Numbered from the stretch's first letter, positions 1-8,929 are shown. The stretch: 40,587 nucleotides of DNA from Oscillospiraceae bacterium (GCA_009781425.1 WQYC01000024.1:1-40587); one strand, 5' to 3'. Notes: generated by a model not told the origin, from the sequence alone. A program made the numbers and translations.

Positions 1-1
1 A

Positions 2-493
2 ATCAACAACATGATTTGCAATCTGCCCGAGTGCGAATACGTCAACGGCTGTGAGGTCGAAACGATTGACATGGGGCGCGGCGCGGGGTTCATTTCAGTG
101 ACGCTCAAAGCGGAGCTGTTCTATCGCGTGCTCGGCGAAACTACAGGACTCACGCTCAAGGACGAGAGCGATTTAATGCCCTGCATGATTGAGCTGGCGC
201 AGATTAAAAAGAAATACGAGAAGGTCAAGAGCGCGCTGGAGGAAGTTCAGGCGACCGGCTACGGAATCGTCATGCCGAGCATAGACGAGCTCAGTCTTGA
301 CGAGCCGGAAATCGTTAAGCAGGGCGGGAAGTATGGGGTTAGGTTGAAGGCTGCGGCACCGTCGATACATAACGACGCAATCAATAGACAGTTAAGCTGT
401 AAGGTGAAATGTACCTTACAGCTTTTTAATTTACATCTTGCAATTTACTACAATATATGGTATAATCAGACAATTGGGGGCGATGTTGAATGA
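2..493 (+). CDS. spoIVA: SpoIVA, interrupted N-terminal portion (partial at left edge)
   Basis: SpoIVA is the ATPase that polymerises on the forespore surface and anchors the spore coat; it is made in the mother cell. The frame is open to the window edge, so the ATPase domain lies outside. What is seen matches the late-middle of the family: a GYGIVMPSIDELSLDEPEIV block, then GGKYGVRLKAAAPSIH ending at base 370. After that histidine, family similarity stops and 40 unrelated codons run to a stop at 493. The residues that should follow APSIH (MM-AANITTEVSPIVG) are at 17596 onward in the same frame. As it stands this gene makes a C-terminally truncated protein. Identification is from recall of the conserved SpoIVA C-terminal half; confidence is high because both halves fit together exactly. 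Confidence 0.93.
   Translation: MNNMICNLPECEYVNGCEVETIDMGRGAGFISVTLKAELFYRVLGETTGLTLKDESDLMPCMIELAQIKKKYEKVKSALEEVQATGYGIVMPSIDELSLDEPEIVKQGGKYGVRLKAAAPSIHNDAINRQLSCKVKCTLQLFNLHLAIYYNIWYNQTIGGDVE
349..391 (+). repeat. attL: left junction of the spoIVA-intervening element
   Basis: The junction lies in CATA at 368-371, which is repeated at 17593-17596. Just inside the element, 371-391 (AACGACGCAATCAATAGACA and one more base) matches the reverse complement of 17571-17591 at 15 of 21 positions, including ATCAATnGACA. Such inverted arms are expected of recombinase half-sites. The exact crossover dinucleotide is inferred (CA at 368-369), not observed. Confidence 0.75.
394..427 (+). terminator. Rho-independent terminator at left end of element
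   Basis: A perfect 12-bp stem, AAGCTGTAAGGT (394-405) with ACCTTACAGCTT (413-424), has a 7-nt loop and is followed by TTT. It lies 23 bases inside the element and should stop transcripts coming from the spoIVA promoter before the hsd operon. Confidence 0.85.
438..466 (+). promoter_or_regulatory. SigA-type promoter of the hsd operon
   Basis: TTGCAA (438-443), 17-bp spacer, TATAAT (461-466), 23 bp before the hsdS start at 490. It follows the terminator directly, so the restriction operon is transcribed independently of spoIVA. Confidence 0.75.
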
Positions 494-1608
494 GTAAATG
501 GGATATGGTCGCTTTTGATGAAGCAATCAATGATGTGACTAAGTTCGCAACAAAAATCAAGAAAGAAGATTACTTACCAAATGGGCAATATCAAATAATT
601 GACCAAGGGAAAGAATATCTCGCCGGTTATGCAAATAATTTAAAGGGATTATATGTTGATGTTCCTGTGATTGTTTTTGGCGACCACACAAGAATATTAA
701 AATACATTGATGAACCGTTGTTTATTGGAGCCGACGGCGTAAAGCTTTTAAAAACTAAAGGAAATAACTTAAACACAAAGTTTGTTTATTACTATTTAAC
801 GTCTTGTCGTGTAATTGATACAGGCTATAATCGGCATTTCAAATGGTTGAAAGAATTCAATATCCCTCTCCCTCCCCTCCCCACTCAACAAAAAATCGCT
901 GATGTCCTCGACCGTGCGAGTGCGCTAATTGAGAAACGCAGGTCGCATATTGCGAAGTTGGATTTGCTTGTGAAGTCGAGGTTTGTGGAGATGTTCGGCG
1001 ACCCTGTGAGGAATCCGATGGGGTGGGAGGTTAGGCAAATTAATAAATTTGCTACAGTTAGAATCGGTCCATTCGGAAGCTTGCTTCATGCAGAGGATTA
1101 CATTGAGGGTGGATTTCCTATTGTGAACCCGTCGCACATAATAGATAGTAAAATCGTTACAGATTCAAAACTAACATTAACTTCTGAAAAATATAACGAA
1201 TTAAGTGCTTATGCTTTGCGATGTGGAGATGTTGTACTTGGAAGACGAGGTGAAATCGGGCGGTGTGCAGTAATTGAAGATGACGACTACCTTTGTGGCA
1301 CGGGCAGTATGTTTATAAGAATAGAGCGCGATTACTTGCCAATGATACTTCAGCGTGTCATTTCATCTGATGCAATGCGTCGCGTTTTAGAGGATAAAGC
1401 CGTTGGAATTACTATGTTAAATCTTAATTCCAATATGATTTCAAATTTGAATGTGATTGTCCCGCCCCTCCACCTCCAAACCCAATTCGCCGACTTTGTT
1501 CGTGCGGTGGATAAGTCGAAGGCGGAAATGCAGGCGGGGTTGGAGCGGTTGGAGTTGTTGTATAGGTCGCTGATGCAAAAATGCTTTAATCAAGAAATTT
1601 TTAATTAA
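490..1608 (+). CDS. hsdS: Type I restriction-modification specificity subunit HsdS (first copy)
   Basis: HsdS gives the HsdM/HsdR complex its DNA target: two target-recognition domains (TRDs) separated by conserved helical spacers each read half of a bipartite site. Here TRD1 is about residues 1-125. The central conserved region (PLPTQQKIADVLDRASALIE, then the SRFVEMFGDPVRNPMGWEV block) spans about 130-185. TRD2 is about 186-325, followed by the C-terminal conserved region (QTQFADFVRAVDKSKAEMQ). The 372-residue length is normal for a two-TRD HsdS. The ATG at 490 follows a GGGGG stretch. A second hsdS follows hsdM, and the conserved spacers of the two genes are almost identical in DNA while their TRDs differ. 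Being first in the operon, before hsdM, is unusual but known in variable systems. Confidence 0.92.
   Translation: MSKWDMVAFDEAINDVTKFATKIKKEDYLPNGQYQIIDQGKEYLAGYANNLKGLYVDVPVIVFGDHTRILKYIDEPLFIGADGVKLLKTKGNNLNTKFVYYYLTSCRVIDTGYNRHFKWLKEFNIPLPPLPTQQKIADVLDRASALIEKRRSHIAKLDLLVKSRFVEMFGDPVRNPMGWEVRQINKFATVRIGPFGSLLHAEDYIEGGFPIVNPSHIIDSKIVTDSKLTLTSEKYNELSAYALRCGDVVLGRRGEIGRCAVIEDDDYLCGTGSMFIRIERDYLPMILQRVISSDAMRRVLEDKAVGITMLNLNSNMISNLNVIVPPLHLQTQFADFVRAVDKSKAEMQAGLERLELLYRSLMQKCFNQEIFN
880..1033 (+). repeat. Central hsdS repeat, copy 1
   Basis: This 154-bp stretch matches 3531-3684 with about six mismatches, in the same orientation. It encodes the conserved helical spacer between the two TRDs. 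A second shared stretch, 1477-1542, matches 4056-4121. Confidence 0.9.
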
Positions 1609-1621
1609 AGGGAGAAAAACA

Positions 1622-3082
1622 ATGATTGCAGGTGAACTTAAAAATAAAGTAGACAAGCTGTGGGAGATGTTCTGGACAGGCGGCGTTGTCAATCCGCTTG
1701 ATGTCATTGAACAGATTACATACCTTATGTTTATCCGCGACCTTGACGATATGGATAGAATCAAAGAGAAAGAGTGTAATATGCTTGACTTGACGCATAC
1801 GAGCATATTTCCCGCAGATAGTCGGCAATTCAGATGGTCAGTCTTTAAGGATTTACCCGCAGCTTCGATGTACGAGATTATTCAAAGCCGGGTGTTTCCT
1901 TTTATAAAGACGCTCCACGCCGATGAAAACAGCACGTATTCCAAGTACATGAGCGACGCGATTTTCAAGATTCCGACGCCGCAGTTGCTTGAGAAAATCG
2001 TAACCTCAATTGACGAGCTAAACGTCAAGGACAAGGATATGCGCGGGGATTTGTATGAATATCTGCTTTCCAAAATCGCCACAGCCGGCACTAACGGGCA
2101 GTTCCGCACACCTCGCCATATTATCCGAATGATGGTGGAAATGCTTGCGCTGACACCCGATGATATAATCTGCGACCCTGCCTGTGGAACGAGCGGTTTT
2201 TTGGTTAATGCCGCTGTTTATCTCAAAAATACATACGGCATCGACCTGCTGATGAACGAGAAAAATAAAGACCATTATAACAACGATATGTTCCACGGTT
2301 ACGATATGGACAGGACTATGCTGCGAATCGGTGCCATGAACATGATGACCCACGGAATCAAGAACCCTAACATTGAATACCGCGACAGTCTTTCCGACCT
2401 AAACACCGACACGGGGAAATTCACGAAAATCCTCGCTAATCCGCCGTTCAAAGGCAGTCTTGACGCTGATATAGTTTCGACCGACCTATTGAAAGTCACC
2501 AAGACTAAGAAAACCGAGCTTTTATTCCTTGCGTTGTTTCTGCGTATGCTGAGGGTCGGCGGACGCTGTGCTTCGATTGTACCTGACGGCGTGTTATTCG
2601 GCTCAAGCACGGCGCATAAAGCTATTCGCAAGGAAATCATTGAACGGCACAGGCTTGAAGCGATTATTTCCATGCCGTCAGGGGTGTTCAAGCCCTACGC
2701 CGGAGTATCGACTGCGGTGATTGTTTTTACAAAAACTAACCACGGCGGAACTGATAAGGTTTGGTTCTATGATATGCAGTCGGACGGGTTCAGTCTTGAC
2801 GACAAGCGTGTGTCAGTCGAGCAGAACGACATTCCCGATATAATCGCACGGTTTAAGAATCTCACAGCCGAGGCTGACCGTGAACGCACCGAGCAGAGTT
2901 TCCTTGTGCCGAAGTCCGAAATTGTGGATAACGGCTACGATTTGTCGATTAATAAATACAAGCGGAGCAATTATGTAGAGGAAGTTTACCCCATGCCGAG
3001 CGAGATTCTCGCCGAGATTAACGAGTTGGAAAGTGAGATTCAAGGCGGTTTGCGTGAGTTGGGGGCTATGTTGAATGGGTAA
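1622..3082 (+). CDS. hsdM: Type I DNA adenine-N6 methyltransferase subunit HsdM
   Basis: HsdM transfers a methyl group from S-adenosylmethionine to adenine N6 at sites chosen by HsdS, protecting the host DNA. The 486-residue protein has the HsdM helical N-terminal domain (about 1-140), then TPRHIIRMMVEML. The SAM-binding motif DPACGTSGFLVNAA is near residues 185-200 and the catalytic NPPF motif is in ILANPPFKGSL near 275. The C-terminal LxxEI coiled part contacts HsdS. GGGAG precedes the ATG. It overlaps the next hsdS by 8 bases, so the two are translationally coupled. All key motifs are intact. Confidence 0.95.
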   Translation: MIAGELKNKVDKLWEMFWTGGVVNPLDVIEQITYLMFIRDLDDMDRIKEKECNMLDLTHTSIFPADSRQFRWSVFKDLPAASMYEIIQSRVFPFIKTLHADENSTYSKYMSDAIFKIPTPQLLEKIVTSIDELNVKDKDMRGDLYEYLLSKIATAGTNGQFRTPRHIIRMMVEMLALTPDDIICDPACGTSGFLVNAAVYLKNTYGIDLLMNEKNKDHYNNDMFHGYDMDRTMLRIGAMNMMTHGIKNPNIEYRDSLSDLNTDTGKFTKILANPPFKGSLDADIVSTDLLKVTKTKKTELLFLALFLRMLRVGGRCASIVPDGVLFGSSTAHKAIRKEIIERHRLEAIISMPSGVFKPYAGVSTAVIVFTKTNHGGTDKVWFYDMQSDGFSLDDKRVSVEQNDIPDIIARFKNLTAEADRERTEQSFLVPKSEIVDNGYDLSINKYKRSNYVEEVYPMPSEILAEINELESEIQGGLRELGAMLNG

Positions 3083-4187
3083 GTGGGATATGGTGCGGTT
3101 GGGTGATGTATGTGAAATAAAATCCGGCGGTACACCTTCAAGAGCGGAAGGAAAATATTGGATACCCGGTGAAGGCGGCGCACCTGTTCCGTGGGTTAAA
3201 ATTTCTGACATGAAGCATAAATACGTTGCTGATACCGAAGAAAATATAACTACTACAGCTCTGCGTGAAACATCTGCGAAGCTTTTTCCGGCAGGAACAA
3301 TCCTATATACCATATTTGCTACGTTAGGGAGAGTTGCTGTTTTATCTATTGATGCGGCAACAAATCAAGCGATTGCAGGAATAATCGTTCCGCGTCAAAT
3401 AAATACAGATTTTTTGTATTATTATTTAATGTCAATAGAAAAACAAGTATTAGAAAGCGGGCGCGGGGTAGCACAAAATAATATTAATTTGTCAATTCTG
3501 CGAGAGTTTCAAATCCCCCTCCCACTTCTCCCCACTCAACAAAAAATCGCTGATGTCCTCAACCGTGCGAGTGCGCTCATCGAGAAACGCAAGTCGCAGA
3601 TTGCGAAGTTGGATTTGCTTGTGAAGTCGAGGTTTGTGGAGATGTTCGGTGACCCTGTGAGGAATCCGATGGGGTGGGAGGTTAAAGCGTGGAATGATGT
3701 TCTAAAAATCAAAAACGGCAAAGACCATAAGAAGGTTTCCTCGCAGGGCGGCAAATACCCGATAATCGGCAGCGGCGGTTGTATGGGTTATGCAAATGAA
3801 TATTTATGTGAAGCAAATTCTATTATAATCGGGCGGAAAGGAACAATAGATAAACCTTTTATTGTTCGCGAAAAATTTTGGAACGTGGACACAGCATTTG
3901 GACTTGAATCATATGCGCGCATATTAAATTTTGAATATCTCCTTTTGTTTTGCAAGTTTTTCGATTTTCAAAAACTAAATAAAACCGTAACAATACCAAG
4001 TCTCACCAAAAGCGATTTGCTAAAAATCCCTATCCCGCTCCCGCCTCTCAAGCTTCAAACCCAATTCGCTGACTTTGTTCGTGCGGTGGATAAATCGAAA
4101 GCGGAAATGCAGGCGGGGTTGAATAAAATTGAATTACTTTACAAGTCATTAATGCAAAAATGTTTTAGTGGGGAGATGTTCAAATGA
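3075..4187 (+). CDS. hsdS: Type I restriction-modification specificity subunit HsdS (second copy)
   Basis: This is a second two-TRD specificity subunit (370 residues). TRD1 (about 1-150, starting WDMVRLGDVCEIKSGGTPSR) differs from that of the first copy, as does TRD2 (about 205-330, ending TVTIPSLTKSDLLKIPIPLP). The central block SRFVEMFGDPVRNPMGWEV and the C-terminal block QTQFADFVRAVDKSKAEMQ are the same in both. The start overlaps the end of hsdM, and the stop overlaps the next gene by 4 bases. Because it directly follows hsdM, this copy may be the main partner; the first would give a second specificity. Confidence 0.92.
   Translation: MGKWDMVRLGDVCEIKSGGTPSRAEGKYWIPGEGGAPVPWVKISDMKHKYVADTEENITTTALRETSAKLFPAGTILYTIFATLGRVAVLSIDAATNQAIAGIIVPRQINTDFLYYYLMSIEKQVLESGRGVAQNNINLSILREFQIPLPLLPTQQKIADVLNRASALIEKRKSQIAKLDLLVKSRFVEMFGDPVRNPMGWEVKAWNDVLKIKNGKDHKKVSSQGGKYPIIGSGGCMGYANEYLCEANSIIIGRKGTIDKPFIVREKFWNVDTAFGLESYARILNFEYLLLFCKFFDFQKLNKTVTIPSLTKSDLLKIPIPLPPLKLQTQFADFVRAVDKSKAEMQAGLNKIELLYKSLMQKCFSGEMFK
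3531..3684 (+). repeat. Central hsdS repeat, copy 2
   Basis: Direct repeat of 880-1033, about 96 percent identical by eye, 2.65 kb apart with hsdM between. Recombination between copies would delete hsdM and fuse two hsdS halves; gene conversion could swap TRDs. Confidence 0.9.
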
Positions 4188-4828
4188 CAACACTATCCCG
4201 AAGTATAAATGATATTTATTTAGAAAAACTACTTACCTTGCAGTATGAAGCTTCAGATTTTATAACTCACAATTTAACTAAAGGTACACTTAGAGAAAAA
4301 TTCCTTATTCAAGTTATTGTGGGGGAATTTCCGAGACTTAAGGATTATTTGCAATCAGGTGTTGTCGAGCAAAAACGCGGCAATCATCGTCAGTTGGATA
4401 TGATATGGTTAAAACAAGAGGGTAGAGTAGGACAAACTTCATATTATGATTTACAAGATTGTGAATACATAACAGAAATTAAAAGCAAGGCAACTGCGTC
4501 TGAAATCAAAAAGCTTGAAGAATCAGCTGTATGTTATAAAGCCATTTGTCCGATTAAAGTCGGAATGTTTTGTTACGCTACAGAAGCAAATCAAAAAACA
4601 GTGTTAAAAAAATTTGGTTTTTTACATGACCGTGACATAGAAGCTTTTTCGGCTTATGACGAAAGCAAAGATATATGCAAAAATATTGATTTTTTCTTTA
4701 GCTTAGATATCAACGCTGAGGATTCAAGACCGTATTTTGTAATGAGAGATTCATTAGGTAAAAACTCGTTATTTTTGAACAGTCCGGTAATCACGCATTA
4801 TTTGAATTTATTTAGACAATGCGAATAA
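4184..4828 (+). CDS. Predicted PD-(D/E)XK-like nuclease-fold protein (DUF6602-like) in hsd operon
   Basis: This 214-residue protein lies between hsdS and hsdR and overlaps hsdS by 4 bases, so it belongs to the operon. It has no signal peptide or membrane segment. Near residues 25-65 it reads HNLTKGTLREKFL...SGVVEQKRGNHRQLDMIW, followed near 95 by YITEIKSKAT. An acidic residue in QLD followed by E-x-K in EIKSK is the spacing of a PD-(D/E)XK nuclease core, and GTLREKFL resembles the DUF6602 family, which is common in accessory restriction or defence loci. The family assignment is from memory and moderate. It may cleave DNA or merely bind nucleic acid; no catalysis is proven. Confidence 0.5.
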   Translation: MTTLSRSINDIYLEKLLTLQYEASDFITHNLTKGTLREKFLIQVIVGEFPRLKDYLQSGVVEQKRGNHRQLDMIWLKQEGRVGQTSYYDLQDCEYITEIKSKATASEIKKLEESAVCYKAICPIKVGMFCYATEANQKTVLKKFGFLHDRDIEAFSAYDESKDICKNIDFFFSLDINAEDSRPYFVMRDSLGKNSLFLNSPVITHYLNLFRQCE

Positions 4829-4844
4829 TGAGAGGAGCAAACCC

Positions 4845-7800
4845 ATGACCAACTTCAACTTCTTAAAATCCGACCCGCAGTTTGCGTCATTCGCCGATGC
4901 TGCGATTGCCGCCGAGCGGACATATAACGTTTATCCCGTGCTGTCGGTACTGGGGTGCCGTCAGGCTATGGAAACCGCCGTCAAATGGATGTACAGCGCG
5001 GATAACAGCTTAAAAATGCCGTATGAGGATAAGTTAGTTTCGCTTTTGAACACCACGGCTTTCAAGGAAATTGTGGACAAGGATTTATATAACCGGCTTG
5101 AATATATTCGCAGAATCGGCAACGAAGCCGCGCACAATCCGAAATATATAACCAAGGATAAGGCGAAGCTGGCGCTTAAAAATCTGCATATATTCATGGA
5201 TTTCATCGCTTATTGCTATGGTGCGGAATATACTGAAGCTAAGTTTAATGAAGCTATTTTAGACATAGAATACCGCGCTGAAATCCCTGCGGCAACAATA
5301 GAAACGCCAACGATGGAATATTTAGCAAAAGCAAATTCTTCTTTCAAGGGTGTGTTCACCGAGCGCCGCGCGGCTCAGCAGCCTGCCTATACTCCGAAGC
5401 CCATCGACTTCACCGAAGCCGCCACCCGCAAGGCATATATTGATGTAATGCTGTCCGATGCCGGTTGGGTCGAGGGTGAAAACTGGCTGAATGAATATCA
5501 AATCGACGAGATGCCGAACCAATCGGGGGTTGGCTTCGCCGATTATGTGCTACTCGGTGATGACGGTCGTCCGCTGGCTGTGGTTGAAGCAAAGAAAGCC
5601 TCTGTTGATGTATCTGCGGGGCGTCAGCAGGCAAAGCTATATGCTGATTTTTTAGAGAAGAAATTCGGTCGGCGTCCTGTTATATTTCTGACTAACGGCT
5701 TTGAAACCCGTATTATCTGTGGGAAATACTCTGAACGTAAGGTTTCCGGGGTTTTCGGAAAGCGCGACCTTGAAAAAGAGTTTAATATTATGTCAATGCG
5801 GACAAAGCTCGATAATATCCGCATAAATGACGCGATTACCAACCGCTATTATCAGAAAGAAGCAATCAAGGCAATCTGTGAAGCTTTTAGTGCCAAGAGC
5901 CGCCGTAAGGTGCTTTTGGTAATGGCGACAGGCAGCGGCAAAACCCGCACAGTTATTTCGCTCGCTGATGTGTTGATTCAAAACGGCTGGGTTAAGAATC
6001 TGCTGTTCTTAGCTGACCGTAACAGTCTTGTCACTCAGGCAAAGCGCGCCTTCGCGAATCTGCTCCCAGACCTCTCTATTACGAATTTAGTTGAGGATAA
6101 GTCAAACGCAGGAGCGAGAGCTGTTTTCTCTACCTATCAGACCATGATGGGTTGTATTGACGATACAAGGGACGAGGACGGCAAAAAGCTGTTCACGCCC
6201 GGGCATTTCGATTTGATTGTCGTTGACGAAGCGCACCGCTCGATTTACAATAAATACAAGGACATTTTTACTTATTTTGACGCGCTGCTTGTAGGCTTGA
6301 CCGCCACGCCTAAAGACGAAATTGACAAAAACACATACGGCATTTTTGAATTGGAGGCGGGTGTCCCCACGTATGGCTATGAACTGGCGCAGGCAGTTGA
6401 GGACGGTTATCTTGTAAGCTTCAGCACTATTGAAACCAAGTTAAAATTCATGCACGACGGCATTGTTTACGACGAATTGTCTGATGAAGACAAAGAAATG
6501 TATGAGGAACTGTTTGCCGATGAAGACGGCGAAATTCCGACGGCTATTGATTCAAGCGCGCTGAACGAATGGATTTTCAACAAAGATACAATTCGGCAGG
6601 CGTTGAATACGTTAATGCGAGACGGCTTGAAAGTAGATTACGGCAACAAAATCGGCAAAACTATAATATTTGCGAAAAGCCATCTCCACGCCGAAAAAAT
6701 CCTTGAGGTCTGGAACGAACAATATTCTCATTACGCGAGCGGCTTCTGCGCTGTAATTGATAATTATATAAATTACGCACAAAGTATAATTGATGATTTT
6801 TCCGATAAATCAAAACTGCCGCAAATTGCGATTTCTGTCGATATGTTAGATACAGGCATAGACATACCGGAAATCTTGAACCTTGTATTTTTCAAGAAAG
6901 TAATGAGCAAGGCGAAATTCTGGCAGATGATTGGACGCGGAACAAGGCTCTGCGAAGGTCTTCTTGATGGGGAGAATAAAAAAGAATTTTACATCTTTGA
7001 TTTCTGCTCAAACTTTGAATTTTTTAGGGTAACAAATGGTAAAGGCAAGGACGCAATGCCGGTTGTGAGCTTGTCGGAGCGGCTATTTAACTTGAAAACC
7101 GAGTTAATTTATAAGCTGCAGGATTTAGTGTATCAAACAGACGAGCTGATTGCTTTTAGAGCTGGATTGATTGATGAACTCGCGCAAAAAATTACTACCC
7201 TAAACCGTGACAACTTCGCGGTAAGACAGCATCTGCGTTATGTAGATACATATTCAAATAAAGACAATTTCAAGGTTTTGACATACGAAAACACATTGCA
7301 GATAGCAGAGCATCTTGCGCCGTTCATTGCACCGGATAGCGATGAAATAAGCGCGGTTCGTTTTGACGCGCTGATGTATCAATTAGAATTGTTACTTGTC
7401 CTGGGCAAATCAAGCACCCGCGCTAAAAACGACCTCTTGAAAAAAACAAGTGCGTTAACAAATTACGGCACAATTCCCGAAGTAAAGGAGCAATCGGAGT
7501 TTATTAACACCCTGCTTAATACCGATTATATTGAGCGTGCGGGAATACCGGAGCTTGAGCATATTCGCATGAATCTGCGTAATCTTATTAAATACATTGA
7601 ATGGGAACCGCAGGCAAGATATGACACTGACTTTTCCGATTCTATTATCAGCACTGCTCACAATCCATCTGATTTAAAAAATGACGACCTTGTTAATTAC
7701 AGGAAAAAGGTCGATTATTACATACGCACTAACGAGAATAACCCTGCAATAATGAAGCTAAAGACCAATATACCGCCGACAGGTGATGATATTAAGCGGC

Positions 7801-8153
7801 TTGAAAGCATATTATGGAGCGAGCTTGGCTCCAAGCAGGATTATATAAACGAATACGGCGAAAAGCCGCTGGGAGCGTTGATTCGTTCAATAGTGGGGCT
7901 TGATATGATGGCAGCAAATGACGCTTTTTCTGAATATCTTAACAACGAAAACCTTGACAGCAGGCAAATTCATTTTGTCAAGCAAATTATAAACTACATA
8001 GTCAAAAATGGTATGATGACTGACTTTAGCGTACTTCAAGGCAGTCCTTTCAATGATAGCGGAAGCGTAGTTGAAATCTTTACAGATATGTCAGTTTGGA
8101 TAGGTATTAAAGCGGTAATTGAAAAGATTAATCAAAATACAATGGCGGCTTAG
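4845..8153 (+). CDS. hsdR: Type I restriction endonuclease subunit HsdR with N-terminal DUF4145-like domain
   Basis: HsdR is the ATP-driven DNA translocase and nuclease that cuts unmethylated DNA. In its 1102 residues, about 1-125 form a helical DUF4145-like domain (RRIGNEAAHNPKYITKDKA). A PD-(D/E)XK nuclease core is near 230-265 (FADYVLL, VVEAKKA, and a GRQQAKLYAD motif). The SF2 helicase has MATGSGKTRT near 359, DEAHRS near 459, TATPK near 485 and the C-terminal lobe motif MIGRGTRL near 695. The catalytic residues are all present. GAGAGG precedes the ATG, 16 bases after the upstream stop. It is the last gene of the hsd operon. Confidence 0.95.
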   Translation: MTNFNFLKSDPQFASFADAAIAAERTYNVYPVLSVLGCRQAMETAVKWMYSADNSLKMPYEDKLVSLLNTTAFKEIVDKDLYNRLEYIRRIGNEAAHNPKYITKDKAKLALKNLHIFMDFIAYCYGAEYTEAKFNEAILDIEYRAEIPAATIETPTMEYLAKANSSFKGVFTERRAAQQPAYTPKPIDFTEAATRKAYIDVMLSDAGWVEGENWLNEYQIDEMPNQSGVGFADYVLLGDDGRPLAVVEAKKASVDVSAGRQQAKLYADFLEKKFGRRPVIFLTNGFETRIICGKYSERKVSGVFGKRDLEKEFNIMSMRTKLDNIRINDAITNRYYQKEAIKAICEAFSAKSRRKVLLVMATGSGKTRTVISLADVLIQNGWVKNLLFLADRNSLVTQAKRAFANLLPDLSITNLVEDKSNAGARAVFSTYQTMMGCIDDTRDEDGKKLFTPGHFDLIVVDEAHRSIYNKYKDIFTYFDALLVGLTATPKDEIDKNTYGIFELEAGVPTYGYELAQAVEDGYLVSFSTIETKLKFMHDGIVYDELSDEDKEMYEELFADEDGEIPTAIDSSALNEWIFNKDTIRQALNTLMRDGLKVDYGNKIGKTIIFAKSHLHAEKILEVWNEQYSHYASGFCAVIDNYINYAQSIIDDFSDKSKLPQIAISVDMLDTGIDIPEILNLVFFKKVMSKAKFWQMIGRGTRLCEGLLDGENKKEFYIFDFCSNFEFFRVTNGKGKDAMPVVSLSERLFNLKTELIYKLQDLVYQTDELIAFRAGLIDELAQKITTLNRDNFAVRQHLRYVDTYSNKDNFKVLTYENTLQIAEHLAPFIAPDSDEISAVRFDALMYQLELLLVLGKSSTRAKNDLLKKTSALTNYGTIPEVKEQSEFINTLLNTDYIERAGIPELEHIRMNLRNLIKYIEWEPQARYDTDFSDSIISTAHNPSDLKNDDLVNYRKKVDYYIRTNENNPAIMKLKTNIPPTGDDIKRLESILWSELGSKQDYINEYGEKPLGALIRSIVGLDMMAANDAFSEYLNNENLDSRQIHFVKQIINYIVKNGMMTDFSVLQGSPFNDSGSVVEIFTDMSVWIGIKAVIEKINQNTMAA

Positions 8154-8224
8154 TAATATAAAAAGATGAGCAACCATAAGACATTCGCATGACGTTAATT
8201 TTTGTTCTGCTCTAAGTTTTGCCC

Positions 8225-8279
8225 TTGACATTCAGTGTAGAAAATGTTATAATGTCATTAAACAAGGTAATACTATGAC
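8225..8279 (+). promoter_or_regulatory. Consensus promoter and possible operator of the abiE pair
   Basis: TTGACA (8225-8230), 17-bp spacer, TATAAT (8248-8253): a perfect consensus. It is followed by an inverted repeat GTCAT (8254-8258) / ATGAC (8275-8279). AbiEi antitoxins are known to repress their own promoters through inverted repeats, so this may be the operator (inference). A strong GGAGGTGA ribosome site follows at 8283. Confidence 0.75.
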
Positions 8280-8296
8280 CGTGGAGGTGACTTAAA

Positions 8297-8929
8297 ATGA
8301 CATTTAACGAATATTTATTGGCTCAATTCGGCGTTAATGAACCTATTTATGCCGATGAAATCAATTATGAAAATTACTCGCGCCCATGGGTGCTGAAAGA
8401 ATTGAAGAAGTTAGTAGACAGCGGCGAAATGAAGCGTTTCGACCGCGGGATTTACTATTTTTCTAAAAAAATGCCGTGGGGAGATGACAGCACGCTTAGT
8501 TCGAGAAAAATCGCAATGCGTCGCTTTGTTACTGACGGTAATGAGATTTATGGTTATATAACGGGGCTTTCGCTGTGGAATATGTCGGGTCTATCTACAC
8601 AAGTTCCGAATATGCTTGAAGTTGCCACGAACAACGAAACCACCCGTGTTCGCGACATTTATATAGGTTATCAGCGAGTTAGAGCGAGAAAGAGTCGCAC
8701 AGAGATTACAAAAGACAACGTGAGGACGCTACAATTATTAGACTTAATGAGTATAATACAATCCCCGGCGGAGATGGACGAAACCGAGCAGATTATGCTC
8801 AAGAAATTTGTCAGAAAAGTAAAAGAAGCAGGTGTTACAAAAGAATCTATAACAAAATATGCAAGTATTTTTCCTGCGTTAGCATCTAAAAATCTTATAG
8901 AAAGCGGTGTTATTTATGATTTTGCATAA
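8297..8929 (+). CDS. AbiEi-like antitoxin / DUF6088 transcriptional regulator
   Basis: AbiEi-type antitoxins pair a winged-helix DNA-binding head with a body that counters the nucleotidyltransferase toxin. The 210-residue protein begins with a winged-helix-like stretch (SRPWVLKELKKLVDSGEMKR, about 30-50) and a wing (DRGIYYF). The middle, YGYITGLSLWNMSGLSTQVP (about 93-112), is typical of the AbiEi/DUF6088 group. The next gene is the cognate AbiEii toxin family and starts within the last codons of this one, which supports the pairing. Autorepression at the adjacent promoter is likely. Whether it is classed as AbiEi or DUF6088 is uncertain. Confidence 0.8.
   Translation: MTFNEYLLAQFGVNEPIYADEINYENYSRPWVLKELKKLVDSGEMKRFDRGIYYFSKKMPWGDDSTLSSRKIAMRRFVTDGNEIYGYITGLSLWNMSGLSTQVPNMLEVATNNETTRVRDIYIGYQRVRARKSRTEITKDNVRTLQLLDLMSIIQSPAEMDETEQIMLKKFVRKVKEAGVTKESITKYASIFPALASKNLIESGVIYDFA

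Noticed and set aside
880-3684. Invertible hsdS phase-variation cassette
   Set aside because: The hsdS repeats are in direct orientation and no dedicated invertase lies beside them; simple inversion is not possible.
8154-8224. Terminator after hsdR
   Set aside because: A GAGCA/TGCTC pairing spans over 40 bases without a T run; too weak to call.
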